A stretch of DNA of 64,000 nt from Gammaproteobacteria bacterium. Its GTDB lineage: Bacteria; Pseudomonadota; Gammaproteobacteria; Pseudomonadales; Pseudomonadaceae. The stretch spans positions 1 to 64,000 of the forward strand of contig CAJCIO010000118.1 of the NCBI GenBank assembly GCA_903970465.1, given 5' to 3'. Of this stretch, positions 38,970 to 48,130 are shown piece by piece. The notes beneath the pieces were generated by a model. It worked only from the letters and a program-made list of their open reading frames with translations, ran no database searches and was not told where the DNA came from. The translations under genes were made by a program, and so were the position numbers. Numbering within the stretch: position 1 is the stretch's first letter; each line of letters opens with the position of its first letter.

Positions 38970-39983
38970 ATGTCCCGCGTTACTCTAAGTCGCTATTTGA
39001 TTGAGCAGACCCGCAGCAACAATACCCCTGCCGATCTGCGCTTCCTGATCGAAGTGGTGGCGCGTGCTTGCAAGGAAATCAGCCACGCCGTGTCCAAGGG
39101 CGCGCTGGGTGGTGTGCTGGGCAGCATGGGCACTGAAAACGTCCAGGGCGAAGTGCAGAAGAAGCTGGACGTGATGTCCAACGACATCCTGCTCGAAGCC
39201 AACGAATGGGGCGGTCACCTGGCCGGCATGGCGTCCGAAGAAATGGACAACGCCTACCAGATCCCGGGCAAATATCCGAAAGGCGCGTACCTGCTGGTGT
39301 TCGACCCGCTGGACGGCTCGTCGAACATCGACATCAACGCTCCGGTCGGTACCATTTTTTCGGTGCTGCGTTGCCCTAACGAATACCTCAGCCAGAACGA
39401 AGCCCTTAACGAAAAGGCCTTCCTGCAGCCGGGCACCGAGCAGGTCGCCGCCGGCTACGCGATCTACGGTCCGCAGACCATGCTTGTGCTGACTCTGGGC
39501 AATGGCGTCAAGGGCTTCACTCTGGATCGCGAGATGGGCAGCTTCGTGCTCACCCACGAAGACATCACCATTCCTGAATCCACCCAGGAGTTCGCCATCA
39601 ACTCGTCGAACCAACGCCACTGGGAAGCCCCGGTGCAGCGTTACGTCGACGAACTGCTGGCAGGCGAAGATGGCCCGCTGAAAAAGAACTACAACATGCG
39701 CTGGGTGGCCGCGATGGTTGCCGACGTGCACCGCATCCTGACCCGTGGTGGCTTGTTCATGTACCCGCGCGACAGCCGCGAGCCATCCAAGCCGGGCAAG
39801 TTGCGCTTGATGTACGAAGCCAACCCGATGTCGTTCCTGGTCGAGCAGGCCGGCGGCGCGTCCACTGACGGCCACCAGCGCATACTCGATATCCAGCCTG
39901 AGGGTTTGCACCAGCGCGTGGCGGTGTACCTGGGTTCGAAGGAAGAAGTCGAGCGTGTGACCAGTTACCACAAAGCAGGTTGA
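38970..39983 (+). CDS. fbp: fructose-1,6-bisphosphatase, class I
   Basis: A 337-residue gluconeogenic enzyme converting fructose-1,6-bisphosphate to fructose-6-phosphate. The metal site [14 protein letters not shown] (near residues 110-123) and GGASTDG near the C terminus are intact, together with [30 protein letters not shown] before the ATG is the ribosome-binding site. In Pseudomonas, which lacks phosphofructokinase, it is essential for hexose synthesis and the cyclic Entner-Doudoroff route. It is convergent with a chemoreceptor gene. Confidence 0.97.
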   Translation: MSRVTLSRYLIEQTRSNNTPADLRFLIEVVARACKEISHAVSKGALGGVLGSMGTENVQGEVQKKLDVMSNDILLEANEWGGHLAGMASEEMDNAYQIPGKYPKGAYLLVFDPLDGSSNIDINAPVGTIFSVLRCPNEYLSQNEALNEKAFLQPGTEQVAAGYAIYGPQTMLVLTLGNGVKGFTLDREMGSFVLTHEDITIPESTQEFAINSSNQRHWEAPVQRYVDELLAGEDGPLKKNYNMRWVAAMVADVHRILTRGGLFMYPRDSREPSKPGKLRLMYEANPMSFLVEQAGGASTDGHQRILDIQPEGLHQRVAVYLGSKEEVERVTSYHKAG

Positions 39984-39993
39984 GCGATACCCC

Positions 39994-40024
39994 TGTAGCG
40001 AGGGGGACTTGCCCACTCGCTACA
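39994..40024. terminator. hairpin between convergent fbp and chemoreceptor genes
   Basis: TGTAGCGAG (39994-40002) and CTCGCTACA (40016-40024) form a perfect 9-bp stem with a GGGG-ACTTGCCC inner pairing. It belongs to the same repeat type as 43116-43147. Confidence 0.65.
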
Positions 40025-40035
40025 TTGGGTTTGCT

Positions 40036-41928
40036 TCAGATCCTGAAGCTGCCCACCAGATGCTTCAAGCGCGTGACCTGGCTTTCCAGGTCATTGCACG
40101 CCCGCAGCGTCGACTGCAGGTTTTCCACCCCTTCCTGATTCAGGGTATTGATCTCGGTAATGTCGACGTTGATCGCCTCTACCACTGCGGTCTGCTCCTC
40201 GGTCGCCGTGGCCACCGACTGATTCATCCCGTCGATTTCACCAATGCGTTGCGTCACGCTGCCCAGCCGTTCGCCAGCCTGGTTGGCGATGGTCATGCTC
40301 TGCTCGCTCTGCACCTGGCTCTCGTTCATGGTGCCCACCGCCTCGCGCGCGCCCACTTGCAGCTCTTCGATGATCTTCTGGACTTGCTGCGCCGAATCCT
40401 GAGTGCGGTGCGCCAGATTGCGCACCTCGTCGGCGACCACGGCAAAACCGCGCCCGGCCTCACCGGCACGTGCAGCCTCGATCGCCGCGTTGAGGGCCAG
40501 CAGGTTGGTTTGCTGGGAAATCCCGCTGATCACGTCGAGAATCTGGCCAATGTTGACGGTGCTGGCGTTCAGCGTCTCGATGTTGGCGCACGAAGCACTG
40601 ATGCGATTGGACAACTGCCCCATCACCACGATGGTCTTTTCGACCACCTGTTGGCCTTCGGTGGCCAGGCTGCGCGCATCACTGGAGTGCTGCGAGGCGA
40701 GCGCGGCGTTCTGCGCGATTTCCTGAGCGGCGGCGCCCAGTTCGTTGATCGCTGCGGCTACGCTGTTGGTGCGGTTGGCCTGTTGGTCGGAGTTGCTCAT
40801 CGACGCGTTGGAAGCGCTCACCACCCGCAGCGCTACTTCACCCACTTGCACGGTGGCCGATGACACTTCACGGATCGATTCATGGATACGTTCGACAAAA
40901 CGGTTGAACGAGGTCCCCAAGGTGCCGAACTCGTCCTGGGCGTGGATGGTCAGGCGCTTGGTCAGGTCGCCCTTGCCCTCGGCGATGTCATGCATGGCAC
41001 GGCCCATCACGTGCAGAGGCTCCATCAACACGCGAATCAGCAGGCCCAGCAGGGCGATGATGATCACCATGGCGATCACGGTCGCTACCAACGCGGAGGT
41101 GCGGAAATCGCTGAGCATCGAGTAGGCCGCGTCGCGGTCGAGCACCAGCGCCACGTACCAGTTGGCCGAGGGGATACCTTTGACGGGCGTGAAGGAGATG
41201 AACTGGGTCTTGCCGTCGACCTCTACTTCCTTGAGCCCGGTGCTGATCACTGGCGCGCCGTTGGGGTAGGCGTCGGCCAGGGACTTGAGCACCAGCTTGG
41301 CGTCCGGATGAACGAGGATCTTGCCAGCGCTGCTGACGATGAACGCATGGCCGTGACCATTGAAGTTCAGCGAGTTGATGATGTCGCTGATGCTGCTCAG
41401 GTCGATGTCCGCGCCGGCGACGCCGAGGAAGGCGCCATCGTGCTGCACTGGCGAGGCAATGGTGACCACCAGCTTGCCCGACGAGGCGGCGATGTAGGGT
41501 TCGGTGACTACAGTCTGCTGGGCGGCACTGGCGGCCTTGTACCAGCCCCGAGCGCGCGGGTCGTAGTCGGCCGGGCGATTGCCCGCCGGCACCGAGAACA
41601 TTACGCCGTCCTGGCCGCCGAAGTAGCTGAGCTGGAAGTTGCTGGCATAGGCGGGCAGGCCGACGATGCGCTTGAGGCTCTCGCTGCTGTTGCCATCGAT
41701 TGCCACCTGCTGGCCCATGGACTGCAGCAACTGGATCCGGCTTTCCAGCCAGGTCTGGATGTTGCTGGTGGTCAAGGTGCCGAGCGATTGCATCGACGAA
41801 TCGGTGCTGGCGTGCAGCGTCTGGCGTTGCCGGTAGTCGTTGAACAGGATGAAACCGGCGAATGCCAGAGCAACGATCAACGCTGCGGCGATGAGGATTT
41901 TGTGGCTGAATTTCAGGGTTCTGGTCAT
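40036..41928 (-). CDS. methyl-accepting chemotaxis protein with dCache sensor domain
   Basis: A 630-residue chemoreceptor: N-terminal membrane segment (about 10-30), periplasmic dCache domain (about 35-275), second membrane segment (about 280-300), HAMP, then the signalling hairpin with [35 protein letters not shown]. The sensor has [13 protein letters not shown] and a later GADIDL, which fits the R-x-W-Y ... D pattern of amino-acid-binding dCache domains (PctA/PctB type). I start at ATG 41928 ([10 protein letters not shown]); the frame stays open upstream. The ligand is probably an amino acid or related amine, inferred from the motif only. It is monocistronic. Confidence 0.92.
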   Translation of the reverse strand: MTRTLKFSHKILIAAALIVALAFAGFILFNDYRQRQTLHASTDSSMQSLGTLTTSNIQTWLESRIQLLQSMGQQVAIDGNSSESLKRIVGLPAYASNFQLSYFGGQDGVMFSVPAGNRPADYDPRARGWYKAASAAQQTVVTEPYIAASSGKLVVTIASPVQHDGAFLGVAGADIDLSSISDIINSLNFNGHGHAFIVSSAGKILVHPDAKLVLKSLADAYPNGAPVISTGLKEVEVDGKTQFISFTPVKGIPSANWYVALVLDRDAAYSMLSDFRTSALVATVIAMVIIIALLGLLIRVLMEPLHVMGRAMHDIAEGKGDLTKRLTIHAQDEFGTLGTSFNRFVERIHESIREVSSATVQVGEVALRVVSASNASMSNSDQQANRTNSVAAAINELGAAAQEIAQNAALASQHSSDARSLATEGQQVVEKTIVVMGQLSNRISASCANIETLNASTVNIGQILDVISGISQQTNLLALNAAIEAARAGEAGRGFAVVADEVRNLAHRTQDSAQQVQKIIEELQVGAREAVGTMNESQVQSEQSMTIANQAGERLGSVTQRIGEIDGMNQSVATATEEQTAVVEAINVDITEINTLNQEGVENLQSTLRACNDLESQVTRLKHLVGSFRI

Positions 41929-42272
41929 GAGTGCAATCGCAAGGGTTTTGTTCGGAAGTGTCTCTCGTGCGGACACCGTGCACGGGATGTCGGCGGCGTT
42001 GGGCAAAAGATTAATCGGACTGGGCAGTCAGTCGCCCAACGGTGTGGCCGCTGGCCTTTTCGCGGGCAAGCCTTGCTCCCACAGGTGTACGACTCAAGAA
42101 CTGCCAACCCTGTGGGAGCAAGGCTTGCCCGCGAAGAGGCCGGCCCCGCTTGCGATGATTAAGAGGCCCGTCCCACAAAGAAACCCGGCCCACGCCGGAA
42201 CCCGTTCATACTTTGCTCTTCTAATCAGCAGTTTGATCGCTCGGCGATCGTCCCTGTCCAGGAGCACTACCC
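41929..42272. other. 344-base intergenic region with REP pair
   Basis: It holds the REPIN at 42053-42141. The remaining sequence upstream of the lipoprotein gene shows no clear promoter boxes. Confidence 0.65.
42053..42141. repeat. REPIN (inverted REP pair)
   Basis: 32-base arms at 42053-42084 and 42110-42141 with one mismatch (TTTT against AAGA) and core GCGGGCAAGCCTTGCTCCC. It is one of the best-conserved copies of this family in the window. Confidence 0.88.
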
Positions 42273-42527
42273 ATGTCCTTTCGTTCCCTCGCGCTGTTGT
42301 CGTTGTGCGTGTTGTTGACGGCTTGCAACAAGATCAATCAGGAAAATTACTCGAAGATTCACGCCGGCATGAACAAGGCCGAGGTCGAACAACTGCTCGG
42401 CACCGCCACCGATTGCTCGGGTGCACTGGGCATGTCCAGTTGCACCTGGGGCAACAATGAGGCCTTCATCAGCGTTCAGTATGCCGGTGACAAGGTGGTG
42501 GTCTATTCGGGGCAAGGCTTGAAATGA
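42273..42527 (+). CDS. small lipoprotein
   Basis: An 84-residue protein with a lipobox (LLTAC, Cys near residue 18) in a short signal peptide. The mature part, NYSKIHAGMNKAEVEQLLGTATDCSG, has the helix-then-turn pattern seen in the SmpA/OmlA and OsmE-like outer-membrane lipoproteins, which suggests a small BLIP-like fold. Two cysteines in the mature part (ATDCSG, SSCTW) could form a disulfide. Its stop overlaps the lipocalin start by four bases, so the two are co-translated. Confidence 0.8.
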   Translation: MSFRSLALLSLCVLLTACNKINQENYSKIHAGMNKAEVEQLLGTATDCSGALGMSSCTWGNNEAFISVQYAGDKVVVYSGQGLK

Positions 42528-43108
42528 AACGTCTGACGCTGATTTGCTCTGCGGCCTTCGCTGCGCTGACCCTCATGCTCATGGCCGGTTGTGCGCATAC
42601 CGCCAGTGCCGACCTGCAGCCTCATACCGTGGGTACTGTCGACCTCAAGCGCTATCAGGGCACCTGGTACGAGATCGCGCGGTTGCCGATGTTCTTCCAG
42701 CGCAACTGCGCGCAGTCCGAGGCCCATTACAGCCTCAAGCCCGATGGCAACGTCGGCGTGCTGAACCGCTGCCGGACCGCTTCGGGCGAATGGGAAGAAG
42801 CGACCGGGACCGCATCGCCGCAAGTGGCCGGCAAGACCGACAAGCTGTGGGTGGTGTTCGACAACTGGTTCTCGAAGTTGCTGCCGGGTGTCGCCAAGGG
42901 CGATTACTGGGTGCTGTACCTGGGCGATGGCTACAAGACCGCCGTCGTCGGCAACCCGGATCGCAAGTACCTGTGGCTGCTGTCGCGTACGCCGACGGTG
43001 TCCGAGCGCGTGCGCGAAGAGCTGCTGGCCAAGGCGCAACAGCAGGGCTATGACACAACGCGGCTGATCTGGCGCACGGCGGACAAGGATATCGCCAGCA
43101 AGCCTTGA
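42524..43108 (+). CDS. blc: outer-membrane lipocalin Blc
   Basis: A 194-residue lipoprotein lipocalin. The lipobox LMAGC (Cys near residue 23) is followed by the lipocalin signature RYQGTWYEIARLPMFFQRNC (Gly-x-Trp), the second motif around AVVGNPDRKYLWLLSRTP and the final TTRLIWR. Bacterial Blc proteins bind lysophospholipids or fatty acids at the outer membrane under envelope stress. It overlaps the small lipoprotein by four bases (ATGA). In other Pseudomonas I recall the same position next to hutF. Confidence 0.93.
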   Translation: MKRLTLICSAAFAALTLMLMAGCAHTASADLQPHTVGTVDLKRYQGTWYEIARLPMFFQRNCAQSEAHYSLKPDGNVGVLNRCRTASGEWEEATGTASPQVAGKTDKLWVVFDNWFSKLLPGVAKGDYWVLYLGDGYKTAVVGNPDRKYLWLLSRTPTVSERVREELLAKAQQQGYDTTRLIWRTADKDIASKP

Positions 43109-43115
43109 ATCGCTT

Positions 43116-43147
43116 CTGTAGCGAGGGAACAAGCCCCCTCGCTACAG
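43116..43147. terminator. hairpin between convergent blc and hutF
   Basis: CTGTAGCGAGGG (43116-43127) and CCCTCGCTACAG (43136-43147) form a perfect 12-bp stem with an 8-base loop. It lacks a U-tract but is well placed to separate the two convergent genes. Confidence 0.7.
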
Positions 43148-43155
43148 TGGGATGT

Positions 43156-44520
43156 TCACCCCAACAACTCGCGCAACACCTTGACGAACGCCCGGCTGCT
43201 CTCGGCCTCGTCGGCATGCCGGCCGTCCTGCACTGCCCAGCGGCCGTTGACCATCACATCCCGCACCTGCCGGTCACCACCGGCGAACAGCCAGCGGTTG
43301 AGCACGCCGTCACCCTTGGCAGTGGCCAGGTAGGGATCCTCGCCATCCAGTACCAGCCAGTCAGCCCGATGCCCCGGTGCCAGCGCACCGACAGCCTGCC
43401 CCATGGCCTGAGCACCACCCCTGAGCGCCGCGTCATAAAGCGTCCGACCGACCATCGGCTGCTGCGCGCCATATAGCCGATTACGCCGCTGATCGCGCAA
43501 ACGCTGCCCGTACTCCAGCCAGCGCAACTCCTCGACCACGCTCAACGACACGTGGCTGTCCGAGCCGATACCCATGCGTCCCCCCTGGGCCAGATAGTCC
43601 ACGGCCGGGAAGATCCCGTCGCCCAAGTTGGCCTCGGTGGTCAGGCAGAGCCCTGCTACGGCACCGCTGCGCGCCATCAGACTGACTTCGCCGGCATCGG
43701 CGTGGGTGGCATGCACCAGGCACCAGCGTGGATCGACGGCAACGTTCTCGTACAGCCACTGCAGCGGCCGGCGCCCACTCCAGGCCAGGCAGTCGTCGAC
43801 TTCCTTCTGTTGCTCGGCGATATGGATGTGCACCGGGCACTGTTTGTCGCTTGCCGCCAGCACCTGTTCGATCTGCTGCGGTGTTACCGCGCGCAAAGAG
43901 TGAAAGCACAGGCCGAGGGTTTGTGCCGGCTGCTGCGCCAGCAAGGGCGCCAGGCGTTGCTGCAAGCTCAGATACTGCTCGGTCGTGTTGATGAAGCGTC
44001 GCTGGCCATCGTTGGGGGTCTGACCGCCGAAGCCGGAGTGGCTGTACAGCACCGGCAGCAGGGTCAGGCCGATGCCGGCTGAGCTGGCGGCCTGACTGAT
44101 GCGCCCAGCCAGCTCGGTCGGGTCGGCATAGGGGCGGCCATCGACGTCGTGATGCACGTAGTGAAACTCGGCAACGCTGGTGTACCCGGCCTTGAGCATC
44201 TCGATGTACAGCTGCCGCGCGATCACCCCCAGCTGCTCGGGGCTGATCTGGCCGACCAGGCGATACATCAGGTCGCGCCAAGTCCAGAAACTGTCGTTGG
44301 GGTTGCCGGCCACTTCCGCCAGCCCGGCCATGGCGCGCTGGAAAGCATGGGAATGCAGATTGGGCATGCCCGCCAGCAACGGCCCGCGCAAGCGCTGCGC
44401 GCCTTCATCGCTGGCGTCCGCCTGCACCGCGCTCAACATGCCTTGGGCATCGACCAGCAGGCGGACATTGTTCGCCCAGCCGTCAGGCAAAAGGGCACGT
44501 TCGGCGAAGTAAACCGGCAT
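43156..44520 (-). CDS. hutF: formimidoylglutamate deiminase
   Basis: A 454-residue zinc amidohydrolase of the Pseudomonas-type five-step histidine pathway. It removes ammonia from N-formimino-glutamate to give N-formyl-glutamate, which HutG then cleaves. Metal-binding motifs NLHSHAFQRAMAG, VHIHIAEQ, LVHATHAD and MGIGSDSHVS are intact. ATG 44520 gives the family start MPVYFAERALLPDGW; the upstream open frame is not coding. It is divergent from hutC across a 100-base region that holds a hut operator-like palindrome. Confidence 0.96.
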   Translation of the reverse strand: MPVYFAERALLPDGWANNVRLLVDAQGMLSAVQADASDEGAQRLRGPLLAGMPNLHSHAFQRAMAGLAEVAGNPNDSFWTWRDLMYRLVGQISPEQLGVIARQLYIEMLKAGYTSVAEFHYVHHDVDGRPYADPTELAGRISQAASSAGIGLTLLPVLYSHSGFGGQTPNDGQRRFINTTEQYLSLQQRLAPLLAQQPAQTLGLCFHSLRAVTPQQIEQVLAASDKQCPVHIHIAEQQKEVDDCLAWSGRRPLQWLYENVAVDPRWCLVHATHADAGEVSLMARSGAVAGLCLTTEANLGDGIFPAVDYLAQGGRMGIGSDSHVSLSVVEELRWLEYGQRLRDQRRNRLYGAQQPMVGRTLYDAALRGGAQAMGQAVGALAPGHRADWLVLDGEDPYLATAKGDGVLNRWLFAGGDRQVRDVMVNGRWAVQDGRHADEAESSRAFVKVLRELLG

Positions 44521-44544
44521 GGTCAGGCGCTCATCGGGGTATTT

Positions 44545-44562
44545 GTCTATACATATACAGAC
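44545..44562. promoter_or_regulatory. HutC operator-like palindrome between hutF and hutC
   Basis: GTCTATACATATACAGAC is symmetric at 14 of 18 positions around its centre. It lies 24 bases before the hutF ATG and 58 before the hutC GTG, suited to repress both. It is less exact than the site before hutU. Confidence 0.5.
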
Positions 44563-44620
44563 CTTTGCCTGCTCGGTAAACTCCGGCAAGCTACGCACAT
44601 TCACTGAGCAGGGATTTCTT

Positions 44621-45370
44621 GTGCCGACTCCACCCGCCGTTCCCAACCTGGCCTCGCAGATGGGCGACAGTCCCGCGCCGTTGTACGCGCGGGTCAAACA
44701 CATGATCACCCAGCAGATCCAGAATGGCACCTGGCCGCCGCATCACCGCGTGCCGTCGGAGAGCGAACTGGTCACCCAGTTGGGTTTCAGCCGCATGACC
44801 ATCAACCGCGCCCTGCGGGAGATGACTGCTGACGGCCTGCTGGTGCGCATGCAAGGTGTGGGCACGTTCGTCGCTGAGCCGAAAAGCCAGTCGGCGTTGT
44901 TCGAGGTGCACAACATCGCTGACGAGATCGCCGCGCGCGGCCATCGTCACAGTTGCAAGGTGGTGCTGCTCAACGAAGAGGCCGCCGGTGCCGAGCGTGC
45001 TTTGGCGCTGGATTTGCGCGAAGGGCAGCGGGTCTTTCACTCGATCATCGTGCATTACGAGAACGACATCGCTGTGCAGATCGAAGACCGCTACGTCAAC
45101 GCCCTGGTGGCGCCGAACTATCTGCAGCAAGACTTCCTCGTGCAGACGCCCTACGCTTATCTCAATGCGGTAGCGCCCTTGACCGAGGGCGAGCACGTGG
45201 TCGAGGCGATTCTCGCCGAGCCGCAGGAATGCGAGTTGTTGCAGATCCCGGAGGGTGAGCCGTGCCTGATGATCCGCCGGCGTACCTGGTCGGGGCGCCA
45301 GGCCGTCACGGCTGCGCGTTTGATCCATCCCGGATCGCGTCATCGCCTGGAGGGGCGTTTCAGCAAATGA
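44621..45370 (+). CDS. hutC: histidine utilisation repressor HutC (GntR family)
   Basis: A 249-residue regulator: winged helix at about residues 20-85 (LYARVKHMITQQIQNGTWPP, LGFSRMTINRALREMTADGLL) and a UTRA effector domain at about 100-240. HutC represses hut genes until urocanate binds. GTG 44621 is preceded by AGGGA at a good distance and matches the usual N terminus; the longer frame from 44519 overlaps hutF and is rejected. Its stop overlaps the hutD start (ATGA). Confidence 0.96.
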   Translation: MPTPPAVPNLASQMGDSPAPLYARVKHMITQQIQNGTWPPHHRVPSESELVTQLGFSRMTINRALREMTADGLLVRMQGVGTFVAEPKSQSALFEVHNIADEIAARGHRHSCKVVLLNEEAAGAERALALDLREGQRVFHSIIVHYENDIAVQIEDRYVNALVAPNYLQQDFLVQTPYAYLNAVAPLTEGEHVVEAILAEPQECELLQIPEGEPCLMIRRRTWSGRQAVTAARLIHPGSRHRLEGRFSK

Positions 45371-45954
45371 GCGAATTGACCATCCTGCGCGCCGCCCACT
45401 ATCCACGTATGCCGTGGAAGAACGGGGGCGGCAGCACCGAAGAAATCACCCGCGACAATGCCGCCGCTGGCGCCGCGCTGGACGGTTTTGGCTGGCGGGT
45501 GTCGATCGCCGATATCAGTGCCTCGGGGGATTTTTCGCGCTTTGCCGGTTACCAACGGATCATCACCGTGCTGCAGGGCGATGGCATGGTCCTGCGGGTC
45601 GATGGCAAGGACAGCCGCGCGTTGCTGCCTTTCGATGCCTTTGCCTTCAGCGGTGACAGCGAGGTGGCCAGCGAGCTGTTGGGCGGGGCGATCCGCGATT
45701 TCAACCTGATCTACTCGCCACAGCGCTTTCGGGCGCGATTTCAATGGTTCGACGGCATCCTGCCGGTGACGCTGTTCACCTCGGCGGATACGGCGCTGGT
45801 GTTCAGTGCTTGCGACGATCTGCAGGTGCGAATCGCCGGCCATGAGGCACAGATGTTGGGGATCTATGACAGCGTGCAACTGAGTACTCAGGGCCAACTG
45901 GTGAAGGTAGGCCTGGCGGGGCGTTGCTGTGTGATCGAGTTGAGCGCGGTTTGA
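45367..45954 (+). CDS. hutD: HutD family protein
   Basis: A 195-residue bicupin-like protein of the HutD family: N-terminal MPWKNGGGSTEEI and then FGWRVSIADISASGDFSRFAGYQRIITVLQGDGM are the hallmark segments. In P. fluorescens HutD is described as tuning hut expression, probably by limiting intracellular urocanate; no enzyme activity is established. It overlaps hutC by four bases and is followed by a REP pair and the hutU promoter. Confidence 0.93.
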   Translation: MSELTILRAAHYPRMPWKNGGGSTEEITRDNAAAGAALDGFGWRVSIADISASGDFSRFAGYQRIITVLQGDGMVLRVDGKDSRALLPFDAFAFSGDSEVASELLGGAIRDFNLIYSPQRFRARFQWFDGILPVTLFTSADTALVFSACDDLQVRIAGHEAQMLGIYDSVQLSTQGQLVKVGLAGRCCVIELSAV

Positions 45955-45983
45955 ATCCTGCCTGCTGAATTTGCATAGGCAAT

Positions 45984-46055
45984 GACGGCCTCGTCGCGGG
46001 CAAGCCCTGCCCCCACGGCGATATGTGGGAGCAAGGCTTGCCCGCGAAGAGGCCG
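45984..46055. repeat. REP pair after hutD
   Basis: GGCCTCGTCGCGGGCAAGCC on the left is opposed to GGCTTGCCCGCGAAGAGGCC on the right, with a short GGCGATATGTG centre. Same family as 42053-42141. Confidence 0.85.
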
Positions 46056-46087
46056 GTACAGTCAACCCGGTTCCCAACGCCCCAACA

Positions 46088-46132
46088 TGTTACCCAACGC
46101 CTCATCCTGGGGCGTAACCATCCTCCGGTAAC
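46088..46132 (+). promoter_or_regulatory. candidate CbrB/NtrC-class enhancer, GTAAC repeats before hutU
   Basis: TGTTAC (46088-46093), GTAAC (46114-46118) and GTAAC (46128-46132) form inverted and direct half-sites 70-115 bases before the -24 box. CbrB sites are described as TGTTAC and GTAACA half-sites, but the spacing here (20 bases) differs from the published form as I remember it, so this is tentative. Confidence 0.35.
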
Positions 46133-46202
46133 GCCCACTCGCAATCCCGTCTACGCTCTCCAAGCCCCGGTTCTCCTGCGCCGCGCGCAAAAAAACCAAA
46201 CT

Positions 46203-46218
46203 TGGCAATTCAATTGCA
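46203..46218 (+). promoter_or_regulatory. sigma-54 promoter of hutU
   Basis: TGGCAATTCAATTGCA has GG at 46204-46205 and GC at 46216-46217 with the required 10-base gap, and TTGCA at -12. Two degenerate positions differ from the best consensus. Start of transcription would be near 46229. Sigma-54 control of hutU is known in P. fluorescens. Confidence 0.7.
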
Positions 46219-46222
46219 TATG

Positions 46223-46236
46223 CTTGTACATACAAG
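46223..46236. promoter_or_regulatory. HutC operator overlapping the hutU transcription start
   Basis: CTTGTACATACAAG is a perfect CTTGTA-N2-TACAAG palindrome of the type reported for the hut repressor in Pseudomonas. It covers the expected start site of the sigma-54 promoter, so bound HutC would block initiation. Confidence 0.8.
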
Positions 46237-46270
46237 TAAATATGTGTCCCTCGAATTGCAGGAGCCCACC

Positions 46271-47953
46271 ATGTCCGACGCCCAACGCCCCACCCGTTTT
46301 CGCGATGTCGAAATCCGTGCTGCACGCGGTACCACGCTGACTGCCAAAAGCTGGCTGACTGAAGCGCCGCTGCGCATGCTGATGAACAACCTCGACCCGC
46401 AAGTGGCCGAAAACCCCAAGGAGCTGGTGGTGTACGGCGGCATCGGGCGTGCGGCGCGCAACTGGGAGTGCTACGACAAGATCGTCGAGAGTCTCACCCA
46501 TCTGAATGACGACGAGACCCTGCTGGTGCAATCCGGCAAGCCGGTCGGCGTGTTCAAGACCCACACCAACGCCCCGCGGGTATTGATCGCCAACTCCAAC
46601 CTGGTGCCCCACTGGGCCAACTGGGAACACTTCAACGAACTGGACGCCAAGGGCCTGGCCATGTACGGCCAGATGACCGCCGGCAGCTGGATCTACATCG
46701 GCAGCCAGGGCATCGTCCAGGGCACCTACGAAACCTTCGTCGAAGCCGGTCGCCAGCACTACGGTGGCGACCTCACCGGCAAGTGGGTGCTGACCGCGGG
46801 CCTGGGCGGCATGGGCGGCGCGCAACCGCTGGCCGCCGCCATGGCCGGGGCCAGCTCGCTGAACATCGAATGCCAGCAGAGCCGCATCGACTTCCGCCTG
46901 GCCAGCCGGTATGTCGACGAGCAAGCCAGCGACCTCGACGACGCTCTGGCGCGCATCGCCAAATACACTGCCGAAGGCAAGGCCGTCTCCATCGCACTGT
47001 TGGGCAACGCCGCCGAGATCCTGCCGGAACTGGTCAAGCGCGGCGTACGCCCGGACATGGTCACCGACCAGACCAGCGCCCACGACCCACTCAATGGCTA
47101 CCTGCCCAAAGGCTGGACCTGGGACGAATACCGCGCCCGCGCAATGACCGAGCCCGCGGCGGTGGTCAAAGCCGCCAAGCAGTCCATGGCCGAGCACGTC
47201 GAGGCCATGCTGGCCTTCCAGAAAGCCGGCGTGCCGACCTTCGACTACGGCAACAATATCCGCCAGATGGCCCAGGACGAAGGCGTCAAGAATGCTTTCG
47301 ACTTCCCCGGTTTCGTACCGGCCTACATTCGCCCGCTGTTCTGCCGCGGCGTCGGCCCGTTCCGCTGGGCCGCACTGTCGGGCGACGCCGAAGACATCTA
47401 CAAGACCGACGCCAAGGTCAAAGAGCTGATCGCCGACGACGCGCACCTGCACAACTGGTTGGACATGGCCCGTGAGCGCATCAGCTTCCAGGGTTTGCCG
47501 GCGCGAATCTGCTGGGTCGGGCTGGGCCAGCGCGCCAAGCTCGACCTGGCGTTCAACGAGATGGTGCGCAGCGGCGAGCTGTCGGCCCCGGTGGTGATCG
47601 GCCGTGACCACCTGGATTCCGGCTCTGTGTCGAGCCCCAACCGGGAAACCGAATCGATGCAGGATGGCTCCGATGCCGTGTCCGACTGGCCGCTGCTCAA
47701 CGCCTTGCTCAATACCGCCAGTGGCGCGACCTGGGTGTCGTTGCACCATGGCGGTGGGGTCGGCATGGGCTTTTCACAGCACTCGGGGATGGTGATCGTC
47801 TGCGACGGTACCGACGAGGCGGCCGAGCGAATTGCCCGCGTGCTGCACAACGATCCGGCCACCGGGGTGATGCGCCATGCGGATGCCGGTTATCAGATCG
47901 CTATCGATTGCGCCAAGGAGCAGGGGCTGAATCTGCCGATGATTACCGGCTGA
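46271..47953 (+). CDS. hutU: urocanate hydratase
   Basis: A 560-residue NAD-dependent urocanase that converts urocanate to imidazolone propionate. The NAD-binding segment [19 protein letters not shown] (near residues 175-193), [13 protein letters not shown] and the conserved active-site region [24 protein letters not shown] with its cysteine near residue 358 plus [15 protein letters not shown] are all present. The ATG follows AGGAGCCC. It lies behind its own sigma-54/HutC-controlled promoter. The gene usually found beside it, hutH, is not in the window. Confidence 0.97.
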   Translation: MSDAQRPTRFRDVEIRAARGTTLTAKSWLTEAPLRMLMNNLDPQVAENPKELVVYGGIGRAARNWECYDKIVESLTHLNDDETLLVQSGKPVGVFKTHTNAPRVLIANSNLVPHWANWEHFNELDAKGLAMYGQMTAGSWIYIGSQGIVQGTYETFVEAGRQHYGGDLTGKWVLTAGLGGMGGAQPLAAAMAGASSLNIECQQSRIDFRLASRYVDEQASDLDDALARIAKYTAEGKAVSIALLGNAAEILPELVKRGVRPDMVTDQTSAHDPLNGYLPKGWTWDEYRARAMTEPAAVVKAAKQSMAEHVEAMLAFQKAGVPTFDYGNNIRQMAQDEGVKNAFDFPGFVPAYIRPLFCRGVGPFRWAALSGDAEDIYKTDAKVKELIADDAHLHNWLDMARERISFQGLPARICWVGLGQRAKLDLAFNEMVRSGELSAPVVIGRDHLDSGSVSSPNRETESMQDGSDAVSDWPLLNALLNTASGATWVSLHHGGGVGMGFSQHSGMVIVCDGTDEAAERIARVLHNDPATGVMRHADAGYQIAIDCAKEQGLNLPMITG

Positions 47954-47972
47954 GATTTGTGCCAGGCGTGCC

Positions 47973-48047
47973 GGCTGCTTCGCGAGCACGCTTTGCTCCC
48001 ACAGAGGTTCACCGTCCTGTGGTGCAAAGCGTGCTCGCGAAGCAGCC
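47973..48047. repeat. long perfect inverted repeat between hutU and the ABC genes
   Basis: 24-bp perfect arms at 47973-47996 and 48024-48047 (outer end GGCTGCTTCGCGAGCACGC) with a 27-base centre. It is a REPIN subtype with core GAGCACGCTTTGCTCCCAC, seen only once in the window. It lies where hutH and transporter genes sit in related clusters. Confidence 0.85.
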
Positions 48048-48130
48048 ATCAGCAACAACGCAGTTCCCACAGTCAGCACAACGGTGTTTCATGAGGTCTG
48101 AGCCTATGCCAACCTGATCGAGATCCGCCT

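Larger units (their letters stand above)
45955..46270. other. 316-base hutD-hutU control region
   Basis: It holds a REP pair (45984-46055), GTAAC-type repeats (46088-46132), a sigma-54 promoter match (46203-46218) and a hut operator (46223-46236). No gene is seen. Confidence 0.8.

Noticed and set aside
46151..47749. 532-codon minus-strand frame opposite hutU
   Set aside because: It mirrors hutU; high GC keeps the antisense frame open. Its composition (Gly, Val, Asp, His-rich) is typical of such shadows.
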